From contig VAYL01000217.1 of assembly GCA_005884305.1 (NCBI GenBank), positions 11,197 through 18,195 on the forward strand: a DNA stretch of 6,999 nt. The letters are read 5' to 3'. This DNA comes from Actinomycetota bacterium. GTDB taxonomy: Bacteria; Actinomycetota; Thermoleophilia; Solirubrobacterales; 70-9. A program made the position numbers and the translations under genes. Below, in pieces: positions 1 through 6,122 of the stretch; within the stretch, counting starts at the first letter, position 1, and each line of letters begins with the position of its first letter. The notes under the pieces were generated by a model. That model made no database searches, was not told where the DNA came from, and was given only the letters and a program-made list of their open reading frames with translations.

Positions 1-103
1 CATGGCGCCGGGCATCGGCGAGCCCATGCGCAGTGCGGCCATTACTTTACTGTCTGAAGTAATGGCCGCACTGCGCATGGGCTCGCCGATGCCCGGCGCC
101 ATG
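1..103. repeat. Perfect 47-bp inverted repeat with 9-nt spacer at the window edge
   Basis: Bases 1-47 are the exact reverse complement of 57-103, with spacer TACTGTCTG at 48-56. The right arm is ordinary coding sequence of the minus-strand flippase-like gene. The left arm repeats it backwards and keeps the frame open. The match reaches base 1, so the arm length is a minimum. A perfect palindrome this long inside a coding end and touching the sequence edge is best explained as a fold-back (hairpin chimera or assembly-end) artefact. A real cruciform or an extreme terminator is less likely. Confidence 0.95.
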
Positions 104-1200
104 TGACCCCGTGCCCGCTCCTCCTCCCAGCGCGTGACGGTCCGCCGCAGCTGGAAGAACGCGACCATCCCCGGCGGGATCGGTAGCCAGAATGCCGCCA
201 GCCGGTAGGTAAGCACGGCCGCGAAGACCTCGCCGCTCGGCAGCCCGAACAGCACGAAGGTGCCGATCATGCCCGCGTCCACGGCGCCCACGCCCCCCGG
301 GGCCAGCGGAAACAGGTTGGCGACCATCCCGACGAAGAAGCCCTGCACGACGACGCCGAACGGGACATGGACGCCGTACGCGTGGAACGACGCCCACAGG
401 ATCCCGATGTTGCACGCCCAGAAGCCGATGGCGCCCGCGAGCGCAAGACCACCTCGTGACGGGTTGCGGACGAAGTCGATCGCGGTTCGCGTGCCGCTTG
501 CGAGTGTCGCTGGAGCCGAGGCCAGTCGCCACGCGATCCGGTGGAAGCGGTAGCCCTGCGCGAAGTGCGCCAGGCGACGCTCGATGTCGTCCGGGATCAG
601 GGCGATGAGCAGGAAGACCACGATCATCGCGGCCGCGATCGCCGCCGGCACGATGGTTAGGCCGACCGGGGACTCCCCGCTGAGCACACCGGTCCGCAGC
701 AGAACGCCGAACAGAACGAGGGCAAACATGTACACCGCGTAGAGCAGTACGAGGAACGCGACCATCCTGCACGCGGTCTGCCGCCGCTCCATACCTGCCT
801 TGCGCAGTGCCCAGTAGGTGAGAACGATCCCCCCGGCGCCACCCGCGGAGAACAAACGGGTGGCCGCGAGGCCGGCCATCGTGATCTGGTACGACTCACT
901 CCACTCGAGGTGCAGCAGGTGCTCGCCGACGACGCCGCGGAAGAGCGCGACGTACGAGGCGAACATGAGGACCGTGAACGCCAGGGCGACCACGAGCCAG
1001 GCGGGGCTCGCGTCGCCCAGCTGGCCGATAGCACCCTTGGTGCCGACGATCTTCGGCACCAGGATGTAGATCGCCGCCAAGAGCAGGAGCACCACGACGA
1101 CCGTCTGGATCAGGCGCTTCGGGGAGGCGAAGAACGCAGGCTCGGTCTCCTCACCCTCCTGAGTCAGATCCCGATCGACCACATCCTGGTCGCTCCCCAT
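1..1200 (-). CDS. Lysylphosphatidylglycerol synthase TM-region / YbhN-like 'flippase-like' membrane protein, 3' end missing
   Basis: Integral membrane protein of the LPG_synthase_TM / UPF0104 family. Members are associated with moving or modifying envelope lipids, but the substrate cannot be read from sequence. The ATG at 1200-1198 opens a frame of 400 codons to the window edge with no stop. A charged acidic N-terminus (1-28) precedes a first membrane segment at about 30-49, and further hydrophobic segments lie at about 66-88, 145-170, 180-202, 252-275, 282-300, 308-335 and 336-350. Family signatures are visible: RLFSAGGAGG (115-124) and the Pro/Gly motif NLFPLAPGGVGAVDA (295-309). AGGA lies two bases upstream of the ATG, too close for an ideal ribosome site. 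The gene lies 68 bp downstream of the PAP2 gene on the same strand and may share its transcript. Residues after about 380 run through the hairpin repeat. From about 385 they are a mirror image of upstream sequence, so the true C-terminus is not in the window. Family call is confident; function is not. Confidence 0.88.
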   Translation of the reverse strand, partial: MGSDQDVVDRDLTQEGEETEPAFFASPKRLIQTVVVVLLLLAAIYILVPKIVGTKGAIGQLGDASPAWLVVALAFTVLMFASYVALFRGVVGEHLLHLEWSESYQITMAGLAATRLFSAGGAGGIVLTYWALRKAGMERRQTACRMVAFLVLLYAVYMFALVLFGVLLRTGVLSGESPVGLTIVPAAIAAAMIVVFLLIALIPDDIERRLAHFAQGYRFHRIAWRLASAPATLASGTRTAIDFVRNPSRGGLALAGAIGFWACNIGILWASFHAYGVHVPFGVVVQGFFVGMVANLFPLAPGGVGAVDAGMIGTFVLFGLPSGEVFAAVLTYRLAAFWLPIPPGMVAFFQLRRTVTRWEEERARGHMAPGIGEPMRSAAITSDSKVMAALRMGSPMPGAM

Positions 1201-1268
1201 CGTCCTAATACTGGCAGGCGCCCCAGCCGTAGGTTGGTCAGCTCCGCATCAAGAGCGTCGGTGGACGA

Positions 1269-2099
1269 TCAGCCGTTCGCAGCCGCCTCGAGGCGCTGCG
1301 CGAATGCGCTGACGCGGCGCGCCAGCGGGCGGGCGGGCGACTGGCCGTTCCGCACCGCCGCAACTATGCCCGACCCCACCAGCAGGTCGATCACGTAGTG
1401 CTCTCCCAGGTAGACGAGCGCCAGTCCCAGCGTGAGCGCGTAGGACCACCCCGCGATGCCGGGCACCGTGCCCGCCTCCGACAGCAGTATCGCCGCGAGC
1501 AGCGAGGTGGCGAAGTGAAGCGATGGCATCGCCGCCCACGGATTGCCGCCGAGCGAGGAATAGAGGGCAGGCCAGGCTCGGCCCCAGGTCCCCTCCCCCA
1601 CCTCGACCATGACGCGCCTCAGGTGGCGTGGCGCGGCCGCCCCGGCGACGATGTCCTCGCTCAGGGGTCCCTCCTGTTCGGCGATGTAGCCGTTCTCGGC
1701 CGCCCACCACGGCGGCGCGGTGGGGAATGCGTAGTAGATCGCGCAACCGAGGTCGAAGGTCGCCGCCATCTGAAGCGCGGCACCGGGAAACCGGTGCTCG
1801 TCGCGGAGCAGGATCCAGACCAGCGCGGCATACGGCTCGATGAACCAGGCCCAGTGGACGATGGCCAGGACCCGGTCGAGCCGGGTCACCCTTCCCGGCC
1901 GCGACAGCGCGCGCTGCAGGCGCACGTTCGGGAGGTCGCCGGCGCCCAGGAATCTGTCGACCGCGATCGGATACCGAACGCGCAGGCGTTCCCGCAACCG
2001 CTCCGGGTCGTCGTACGGGAGTTCGTGAATCACCGTGAACGCCCACATCTGGGCGACGAAGATCGCCACGTCCCGCGCGCGCGTCCGCGGGAACAGCAC
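1269..2099 (-). CDS. PAP2-superfamily membrane protein (PAP2_3 / inositol phosphorylceramide synthase-like type)
   Basis: Membrane phosphatase or phosphotransferase of the type-2 phosphatidic acid phosphatase superfamily, presumably acting on a lipid phosphate or lipid headgroup in the cytoplasmic membrane. The catalytic motifs are present: FPTAPPW (125-131), MPSLHFATS (191-199) with the active-site region Pro-Ser-x-His, and YLGEHYVID (230-238) with the His234...Asp238 pair expected of motif C3. Hydrophobic segments lie at about 12-25, 77-98, 110-125, 195-207 and 214-250. The GTG at 2099-2097 is the first usual start after the in-frame stop at 2162-2160, and gives 276 aa. It cuts a hydrophobic N-terminus short. 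An adjacent frame from TTG 2238 encodes a basic then hydrophobic stretch that would join this frame after a one-base shift near 2140-2160. The real protein may therefore be about 320 aa, with a frameshift or sequencing error. The substrate is unknown. Confidence 0.85.
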   Translation of the reverse strand: MLFPRTRARDVAIFVAQMWAFTVIHELPYDDPERLRERLRVRYPIAVDRFLGAGDLPNVRLQRALSRPGRVTRLDRVLAIVHWAWFIEPYAALVWILLRDEHRFPGAALQMAATFDLGCAIYYAFPTAPPWWAAENGYIAEQEGPLSEDIVAGAAAPRHLRRVMVEVGEGTWGRAWPALYSSLGGNPWAAMPSLHFATSLLAAILLSEAGTVPGIAGWSYALTLGLALVYLGEHYVIDLLVGSGIVAAVRNGQSPARPLARRVSAFAQRLEAAANG

Positions 2100-2247
2100 C
2101 GCGATGGCGAACGGTCCGGCGGTGGTGGCGGCGACCGTGACCGCCGGTGATCGCCACTGTCAGCGCGGCGGCGGCGGCCCCCCGGACGAAGGGCCTGAGC
2201 GGCGAGCTTCGCGAGCGACGGAGGCGCTTACCGAGCAAGGCGCGGCG

Positions 2248-2253
2248 AGTATA
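2248..2253 (-). promoter_or_regulatory. Candidate -10 box TATACT for the PAP2/flippase-like unit
   Basis: On the minus strand TATACT (2253-2248) matches the TANNNT -10 pattern closely. It sits nine bases before the TTG at 2238, which starts the possible extended N-terminus of the PAP2 protein. No convincing -35 hexamer is seen 16-19 bases upstream. The spacing would suit a leaderless or nearly leaderless transcript. Confidence 0.4.
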
Positions 2254-2321
2254 GGTGCGGCCCTTTGAGCGGCGGCTTTTGGGGATCGTTTTGAGGTCAG
2301 TCGATCGGCGGCGCGGGGGTC

Positions 2322-2354
2322 ACCCCATCGGTGGGGTCCGGTCGCCAACCGGAC
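2322..2354. other. Two adjacent small hairpins in the divergent intergenic region
   Basis: ACCCCA-TCGG-TGGGGT (2322-2337) is a 6-bp stem with a 4-nt loop. GTCCGGT-CGCCA-ACCGGAC (2336-2354) is a 7-bp stem with a 5-nt loop. They share the bases GT at 2336-2337, so only one can form fully at a time. They lie between two diverging promoters, a position that suits an operator. There is no T-tract to suggest a terminator. Short GC-rich hairpins arise by chance in such DNA, so a regulatory role is only possible. Confidence 0.35.
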
Positions 2355-2389
2355 GACCGGCCTCAGGCGGTCACAAGGCTCACCGCGAT

Positions 2390-2395
2390 TAGAAT
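2390..2395 (+). promoter_or_regulatory. Candidate -10 box TAGAAT for the oxidase-like operon
   Basis: TAGAAT at 2390-2395 fits TANNNT and lies nine bases before the TTG start at 2405. No good -35 is visible. There is no Shine-Dalgarno sequence between it and the start. A leaderless transcript beginning at or near the TTG is plausible, as is common in Actinobacteria. Confidence 0.4.
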
Positions 2396-2404
2396 GCGCG
2401 CGCC

Positions 2405-3277
2405 TTGGCGACCCGGAAGCGACTCCGCCGTCTCGCCCTCTATATCTGCCTCGCGCTGGCCGCGCTGGCGCTGCTTGCCGTGCCTGCCGGGGCATCGGTC
2501 TTCGGGCCGCGCCAAGCGCACTCGCCGAACGCCAGCGACATCAGAACCGCTTACTGGGTGGCGATCATCGTCGGCGCGGTACTGATCATCGCCGTCCACG
2601 CTTTCCTGATCGCGGCCCTGGTCCGGTTCCGGGCGCGGCGGGGCCGCTCGCCGCGGCGGTTCACCGCCGGCCACAGGGCCTTCGCCCGCCCTGCTGTCCC
2701 ACTTGTCGCGATCGCGGTCGGGCTCTTCGTCTTCGCAATCGTGATGACGACCAAGACCCGCGACGTCCAGGCGACCGGCCCGGAGGGCCTTGGCGCGGAC
2801 AGCGATCTCGTCGCCCAGGTCAACGGACTCAGCATCCCCTCGGGCTCCCCCGTGCTGAACATCAACGTCATCGGGCAGCGCTGGCTTTGGCGCTTCGAGT
2901 ATCCGGGCGGCCGCCCCGGTGACCGGGTGTTCTCGTACGGCCAGCTGACAGTGCCGGTCGATACCGCAGTCCTGCTCCACCTGACGTCCACGGACGTCAC
3001 GCACCGCTGGTTCATCCCCACCCTCGGCGGGCAGGTGGACGCGATCCCCGGGCAGGACGTCAGCACCTGGTTCCGGGCCGACCAGACCGGCACGTTCTCC
3101 GGCCAGTCGACCTCGTATTCCGGTAGCGCGTACGCCACGATGCGCGCCTGGGTGCACGTCGTGACGGCGCAGCAGTACCAGAGCTTCATCAGCTCAAAGC
3201 GAAAGCAGCTCGCCCAGGCGCAGGATTACGTGTCGAAGAAGCTCGGCGAGACCACCTCAGGGGTGCCGACGCCATGA
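2405..3277 (+). CDS. ctaC: Cytochrome oxidase subunit II homologue lacking the CuA site
   Basis: In ordinary oxidases this subunit carries the CuA centre that takes electrons from cytochrome c. This 290-aa protein has the normal architecture: a basic N-terminus and signal-like hydrophobic stretch (10-30), two membrane helices (about 49-73 and 96-115), then an extracytoplasmic cupredoxin domain. The domain keeps the aromatic motif RWLWRFEYP (159-167) and the first ligand position His200 in TDVTHRWFIP. The usual G-Q-C-x-E-x-C-G-x-x-H-x-x-M loop reads GQSTSYSGSAYATM (233-246). Both Cys are Ser235 and Ser239, Glu is Ser237 and the second His is Tyr243; only Met246 remains. CuA therefore cannot form by the known chemistry. 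The start is TTG, because a TAG at 2390-2392 closes the frame and no ATG or GTG lies between. The stop overlaps the next start as ATGA. Quinol-oxidase subunit II also lacks CuA, but the partner subunit here argues against that role. The symbol marks homology only. Confidence 0.9.
   Translation: MATRKRLRRLALYICLALAALALLAVPAGASVFGPRQAHSPNASDIRTAYWVAIIVGAVLIIAVHAFLIAALVRFRARRGRSPRRFTAGHRAFARPAVPLVAIAVGLFVFAIVMTTKTRDVQATGPEGLGADSDLVAQVNGLSIPSGSPVLNINVIGQRWLWRFEYPGGRPGDRVFSYGQLTVPVDTAVLLHLTSTDVTHRWFIPTLGGQVDAIPGQDVSTWFRADQTGTFSGQSTSYSGSAYATMRAWVHVVTAQQYQSFISSKRKQLAQAQDYVSKKLGETTSGVPTP
3259..3263 (+). promoter_or_regulatory. Ribosome binding site AGGGG for the subunit I homologue
   Basis: AGGGG lies ten bases before the ATG at 3274, inside the end of the subunit II gene. 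It supports this ATG as the start and translational coupling through the ATGA overlap. Confidence 0.5.
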
Positions 3278-5016
3278 CGCCTCCCACCGCAGCGGGCACG
3301 GCCCGCCCCGAGCTCGTCACCGAGCACGTGCCGCGTCGCCGGCAGGCCTGGATCGAGCGCGCCACGAGCTCCGACCACAAGTCCGTGGGGATGATGTACA
3401 TCGGCGCTGCGCTCACCTTCGGCCTCACCGCGCTCACCGCGCTGGTCGTGATGCGGGTCCAGCTCATCGTCCCCGAGAACACGACGATCGATCCCGAGAT
3501 CTTCAACCGCGTCATGTCGAGCTTCGCCGTGACCGGGGTCGTCTTGTTCGCGATCCCGCTGGCGCTCGGGCTCTTCTCCTATATCGCGCCGCTTCAGGTC
3601 GGAGCGCGCGGGGTGGCGTTTCCGAGGCTGAACCTCATGTCGTTCTGGCTCTACGTTGCCGGCGGCTTCACGATTTACGGCAGCTTCCTGTGGCGGCCCT
3701 CGGAGGCAGGCTTCGCGGCGCTCCCTCCGCTCTCCGAGCCGCTCTACTCCAACACCCACGGCGTCGACGCCTGGATCGTCGGCACCGCCCTGGCCGTGCT
3801 CGGCTTCGTCTGTTTCGCCGTCAACCTCGTGGCGACGCTGCGCACGATGCGGGCGCCGGGGATGGCGTGGCGCCGCGTGCCGCCGTTCACCTGGGCTGCG
3901 AACCTGGGGAGCTACCTGCTCCTGATCTGCGGGCCGGTGATGTTGGCAGCGCTCGTCATGCTGTTCATCGATCGCCACTACGGCGGCGTCTTCTTCGACC
4001 CCGGCTATGGGGGCGCGCCGATCCTCTACGAGCACTTCGCCTCGTTCTTCTTCACCGGCGCCTTCGCGTTCATGGTCATCTTCGCGGCCGGCGTCATCTC
4101 CGACGTGCTGCCGCCGTTCGGGCGAAAGCCGCTCTTCAGCCAGCGCGGCGTGATGAGCTGCATGCTCGCGATCGCGATCGTCGGTCCGCTGGCCTGGATG
4201 CGCAACATGTACTCGGCACCGATCCCGACCGCCTTCCTCGTCTTGGCGATGCTGTTCGCGGTGGCGTTGGTGATCCCCATCGGGCTCCTGATCTACAACT
4301 GGATCGCGACCATCTGGGGCGGCACGCTGCGCACCCGCGCGGCGCCGCTGTACGCGATCGGGGCGATCAGCGCGATGACGATCGGGCTCGCCGGGGACCT
4401 CGCGTGGTCGCTGATCCCCGTGGGCTGGCAGATCCAGAACACCACGGCGTCCCAGGGCGCGACGATCGCGGTGATGGTCGGCGCCGCGGTCCTCGGCGGC
4501 TTCGCCGCGCTTCATTACTGGATGCCCAAGATCACGGGCCGCCTCGTCGGCGACGGGGTCGCGAAGGCCGCGCTGCCGCTGATCCTCGTTGGCCTATACG
4601 CCTTCGCCCTGATGGCCTTCTTCGCCGGCGTCAAGGGCCAGCCGGTCGACATCTACAAGTTCTACGGCGGTGAAGGCCTGGACGGCTACAACCTCGTCGC
4701 CTCGATCGGGGCGTTCGTGATGGCCAGCGGGGTGCTGCTCGAGTTGGGGAACCTCGTCCACGCCTATGGCCGCGGCGTCCTCACCGGCCACGACCCCTGG
4801 GGCGCCGCCACCCTGGAGTGGTACGCCACCTCGCCGCCGCCAGTCCACAACTTCGACGTGGTGCCGGATGTCCGCAGCTCCGAGCCGCTCTACGACATCC
4901 GCCGCGCGATCGCCAACCGGACGTATACCTGGCGGCCCGCCGCGAGGGAGGCGGCGCCGGACCAGCCTGCGCCCGAGGCGGTCGAGACCGGTGGGCCGAC
5001 GACCGGCAGTCGATAG
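3274..5016 (+). CDS. ctaD: Cytochrome oxidase subunit I homologue without heme, CuB or proton-channel residues
   Basis: Full-length (580 aa), about 12-helix A-type heme-copper oxidase subunit I by fold. It keeps family landmarks: SSDHKSVG (32-39), GAR-VAFPRLN (110-120), DRHYGGVFFDPGYGG (233-247), LYEHF (251-255), RKPLF (284-288), YNWIATIWGG (341-350) and YWMPKITGR (415-423). An ungapped reading against the canonical motifs shows the catalytic residues replaced. The low-spin heme His in helix II is Phe84. HPEVY is TGAFA (261-265), losing a CuB His, the Glu and the cross-linked Tyr. The CuB His-His pair is Arg310-Asn311. The heme a3 and heme a histidines are Ala396 and Ile398. The Mg-site His-Asp is Gln388-Asn389, and the propionate Arg-Arg is Val458-Asp459. 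The D-channel Asp is Gly113, and the K-channel Thr and Lys are Ile336 and Leu339. The frame has no stops or shifts, so it does not look like a decaying pseudogene. It cannot be a normal oxidase; its role is unknown. The symbol marks homology only. Confidence 0.92.
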   Translation: MTPPTAAGTARPELVTEHVPRRRQAWIERATSSDHKSVGMMYIGAALTFGLTALTALVVMRVQLIVPENTTIDPEIFNRVMSSFAVTGVVLFAIPLALGLFSYIAPLQVGARGVAFPRLNLMSFWLYVAGGFTIYGSFLWRPSEAGFAALPPLSEPLYSNTHGVDAWIVGTALAVLGFVCFAVNLVATLRTMRAPGMAWRRVPPFTWAANLGSYLLLICGPVMLAALVMLFIDRHYGGVFFDPGYGGAPILYEHFASFFFTGAFAFMVIFAAGVISDVLPPFGRKPLFSQRGVMSCMLAIAIVGPLAWMRNMYSAPIPTAFLVLAMLFAVALVIPIGLLIYNWIATIWGGTLRTRAAPLYAIGAISAMTIGLAGDLAWSLIPVGWQIQNTTASQGATIAVMVGAAVLGGFAALHYWMPKITGRLVGDGVAKAALPLILVGLYAFALMAFFAGVKGQPVDIYKFYGGEGLDGYNLVASIGAFVMASGVLLELGNLVHAYGRGVLTGHDPWGAATLEWYATSPPPVHNFDVVPDVRSSEPLYDIRRAIANRTYTWRPAAREAAPDQPAPEAVETGGPTTGSR

Positions 5017-5027
5017 CCTGATTTCCA

Positions 5028-6065
5028 ATGGCTAGCGCCCCTCGTGGCGATGCGAACGAACTCGCTCGCTTCCGCCGGCTCCTCACTGCCACCATCGTCG
5101 CCACCTTCGCGCTGATCGTCATCGGCGGCGTCGTGCGCGTCAGCGATTCGGGCCTCGGCTGCGGGGCCGCGGGCAGCGGAACCCACGGCTGGCCGCTCTG
5201 CGGTGGGCGGGTGCTTCCGTTCCTCCAAGAGCACCAGATCATCGAGTTCAGTCACCGCGTAGCAGCCACCATCGTGGTGCTCTTGATCATCGCGCTGGCG
5301 ATCGTGGCGTTCCGCCGCCTGCGCGACCGCCGCTGGCTGGTCCGCGGCGTAGTGGCGGCGGCCGTCCTTGTCGTCGCCCAGGCAGCGCTCGGCGGCCTCA
5401 CCGTCGAGCACGGCCTCGAGCCGGCGTTCGTTGCTTCCCACCTCGGCCTCGCGATGCTGTTGATCGGCCTTCTCATCACCCTGCGGCGGATGGCGCAGGA
5501 CGACGAGCGAGCGGCCCCGCTCGACACGTCGCGGGCGCTTCGCTGGACGGCGATAGCGGCCACCGTCCTGGTCTTCTTCACGATCGTCGCCGGCGGCGTG
5601 GTCGCCGGCACCGAGGAGGAGGGCACCACGTCGCAGCCCGTGATCGGCGCCCACCTCGCGTGCGGCACCGAGTTCCCCTCGTGCCTCGGCAAGTTCATGC
5701 CGTTCTCCTACGGCAAGATGGTCGACATCCAGCTGACCCACCGGCTGCTGATGTACCTGACCACGATCGCGATCGTGGCGCTGACCGCCGTGGCCATCCG
5801 CCGGCGGGTCGTCTTGCCGCCCGGCGGCAACCGAGCCTTCCTCCTGATCCCGCTCCTGCTCGTGTGTCAGATCCTGCTGGGCGCGATCAACGTGTGGGAG
5901 GGCAAGCATCCCGGGCTGATCGTCGGCCACCTGACGCTCGCCACGATCCTGTGGGGGACGGTCGTGTACGCAGCGGCCACGCTGATGCCGGTCCCCGAGG
6001 CCGCGCGGGCGAAGCAGGCCGAGGAGGCCGGCGGGGCGGCTGAGACACAGGCGGTAACGGTCTGA
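5028..6065 (+). CDS. ctaA: Heme A synthase (COX15/CtaA type)
   Basis: Membrane enzyme that oxidises the C8 methyl of heme O to a formyl group, making heme A for aa3-type oxidases. The 345-aa protein shows the expected duplicated four-helix layout with all four conserved heme-binding histidines: His76 in IEFSHR, His138 in ASHLGLA, His238 in LTHRLL and His301 in GHLTLA. The conserved loop glutamate is Glu73. Both extracytoplasmic cysteine pairs are present (Cys45/Cys58 ending in WPLC, and Cys212/Cys219), as in the Bacillus-type enzyme. The C-terminus (about 322-345) is a short Ala/Glu-rich tail. The ATG lies 11 bases after the subunit I stop, without a Shine-Dalgarno sequence. A weak TAGCCT box (5014-5019) overlaps that stop, so reinitiation or a leaderless internal transcript are both possible. 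The intact catalytic set contrasts with the gutted oxidase subunits upstream. Confidence 0.95.
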   Translation: MASAPRGDANELARFRRLLTATIVATFALIVIGGVVRVSDSGLGCGAAGSGTHGWPLCGGRVLPFLQEHQIIEFSHRVAATIVVLLIIALAIVAFRRLRDRRWLVRGVVAAAVLVVAQAALGGLTVEHGLEPAFVASHLGLAMLLIGLLITLRRMAQDDERAAPLDTSRALRWTAIAATVLVFFTIVAGGVVAGTEEEGTTSQPVIGAHLACGTEFPSCLGKFMPFSYGKMVDIQLTHRLLMYLTTIAIVALTAVAIRRRVVLPPGGNRAFLLIPLLLVCQILLGAINVWEGKHPGLIVGHLTLATILWGTVVYAAATLMPVPEAARAKQAEEAGGAAETQAVTV

Positions 6066-6122
6066 TGGAGGGCAAGGCAACGGCCGACCGTCCCGCTCGC
6101 GGCGCCCGTCGGGCGGCGGGGG
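6065..6122 (+). other. Possible frameshifted N-terminus of heme O synthase
   Basis: An ATG at 6065-6067 overlaps the ctaA stop as TGATG, a typical coupled start. Its frame reads MEGKATADRPARGARRAAG and then runs out of frame into ctaB at a run of five G (6118-6122). With four G it would join directly to LLDILRDYLALTKPR. This suggests either a homopolymer sequencing error or a lost upstream start. Confidence 0.45.

Noticed and set aside
1..103. Intrinsic terminator of the minus-strand gene
   Set aside because: The stem is far longer than usual, lies in the coding frame, touches the sequence edge, and no T-tract can be seen.
47..772. 241-codon minus-strand frame inside the flippase-like gene
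   Set aside because: It is an out-of-frame shadow; the adjacent frame from 1200 gives the hydrophobic, motif-bearing protein. Its stop lies inside the inverted repeat.
1398..2150. 250-codon plus-strand open frame opposite the PAP2 gene
   Set aside because: Arg/Gly/Asp-rich shadow; the minus strand carries the PAP2 motifs.
4168..4180. GCGATCGC-type palindromes recurring in the window (for example here and near 2708 and 5764)
   Set aside because: Few copies, inside coding DNA, and expected from frequent GCG, ATC and GCC codons in GC-rich genes.
3226..4515. 429-codon minus-strand open frame opposite the subunit I homologue
   Set aside because: Same Arg/Asp/His-rich antisense composition, no domain or membrane pattern; the plus-strand frame aligns along its whole length with subunit I.
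2405..5016. Quinol oxidase (bo3/aa3-quinol type) as an explanation for the missing CuA
   Set aside because: Quinol oxidases lose CuA but keep all heme and CuB ligands in subunit I; here those are gone too.
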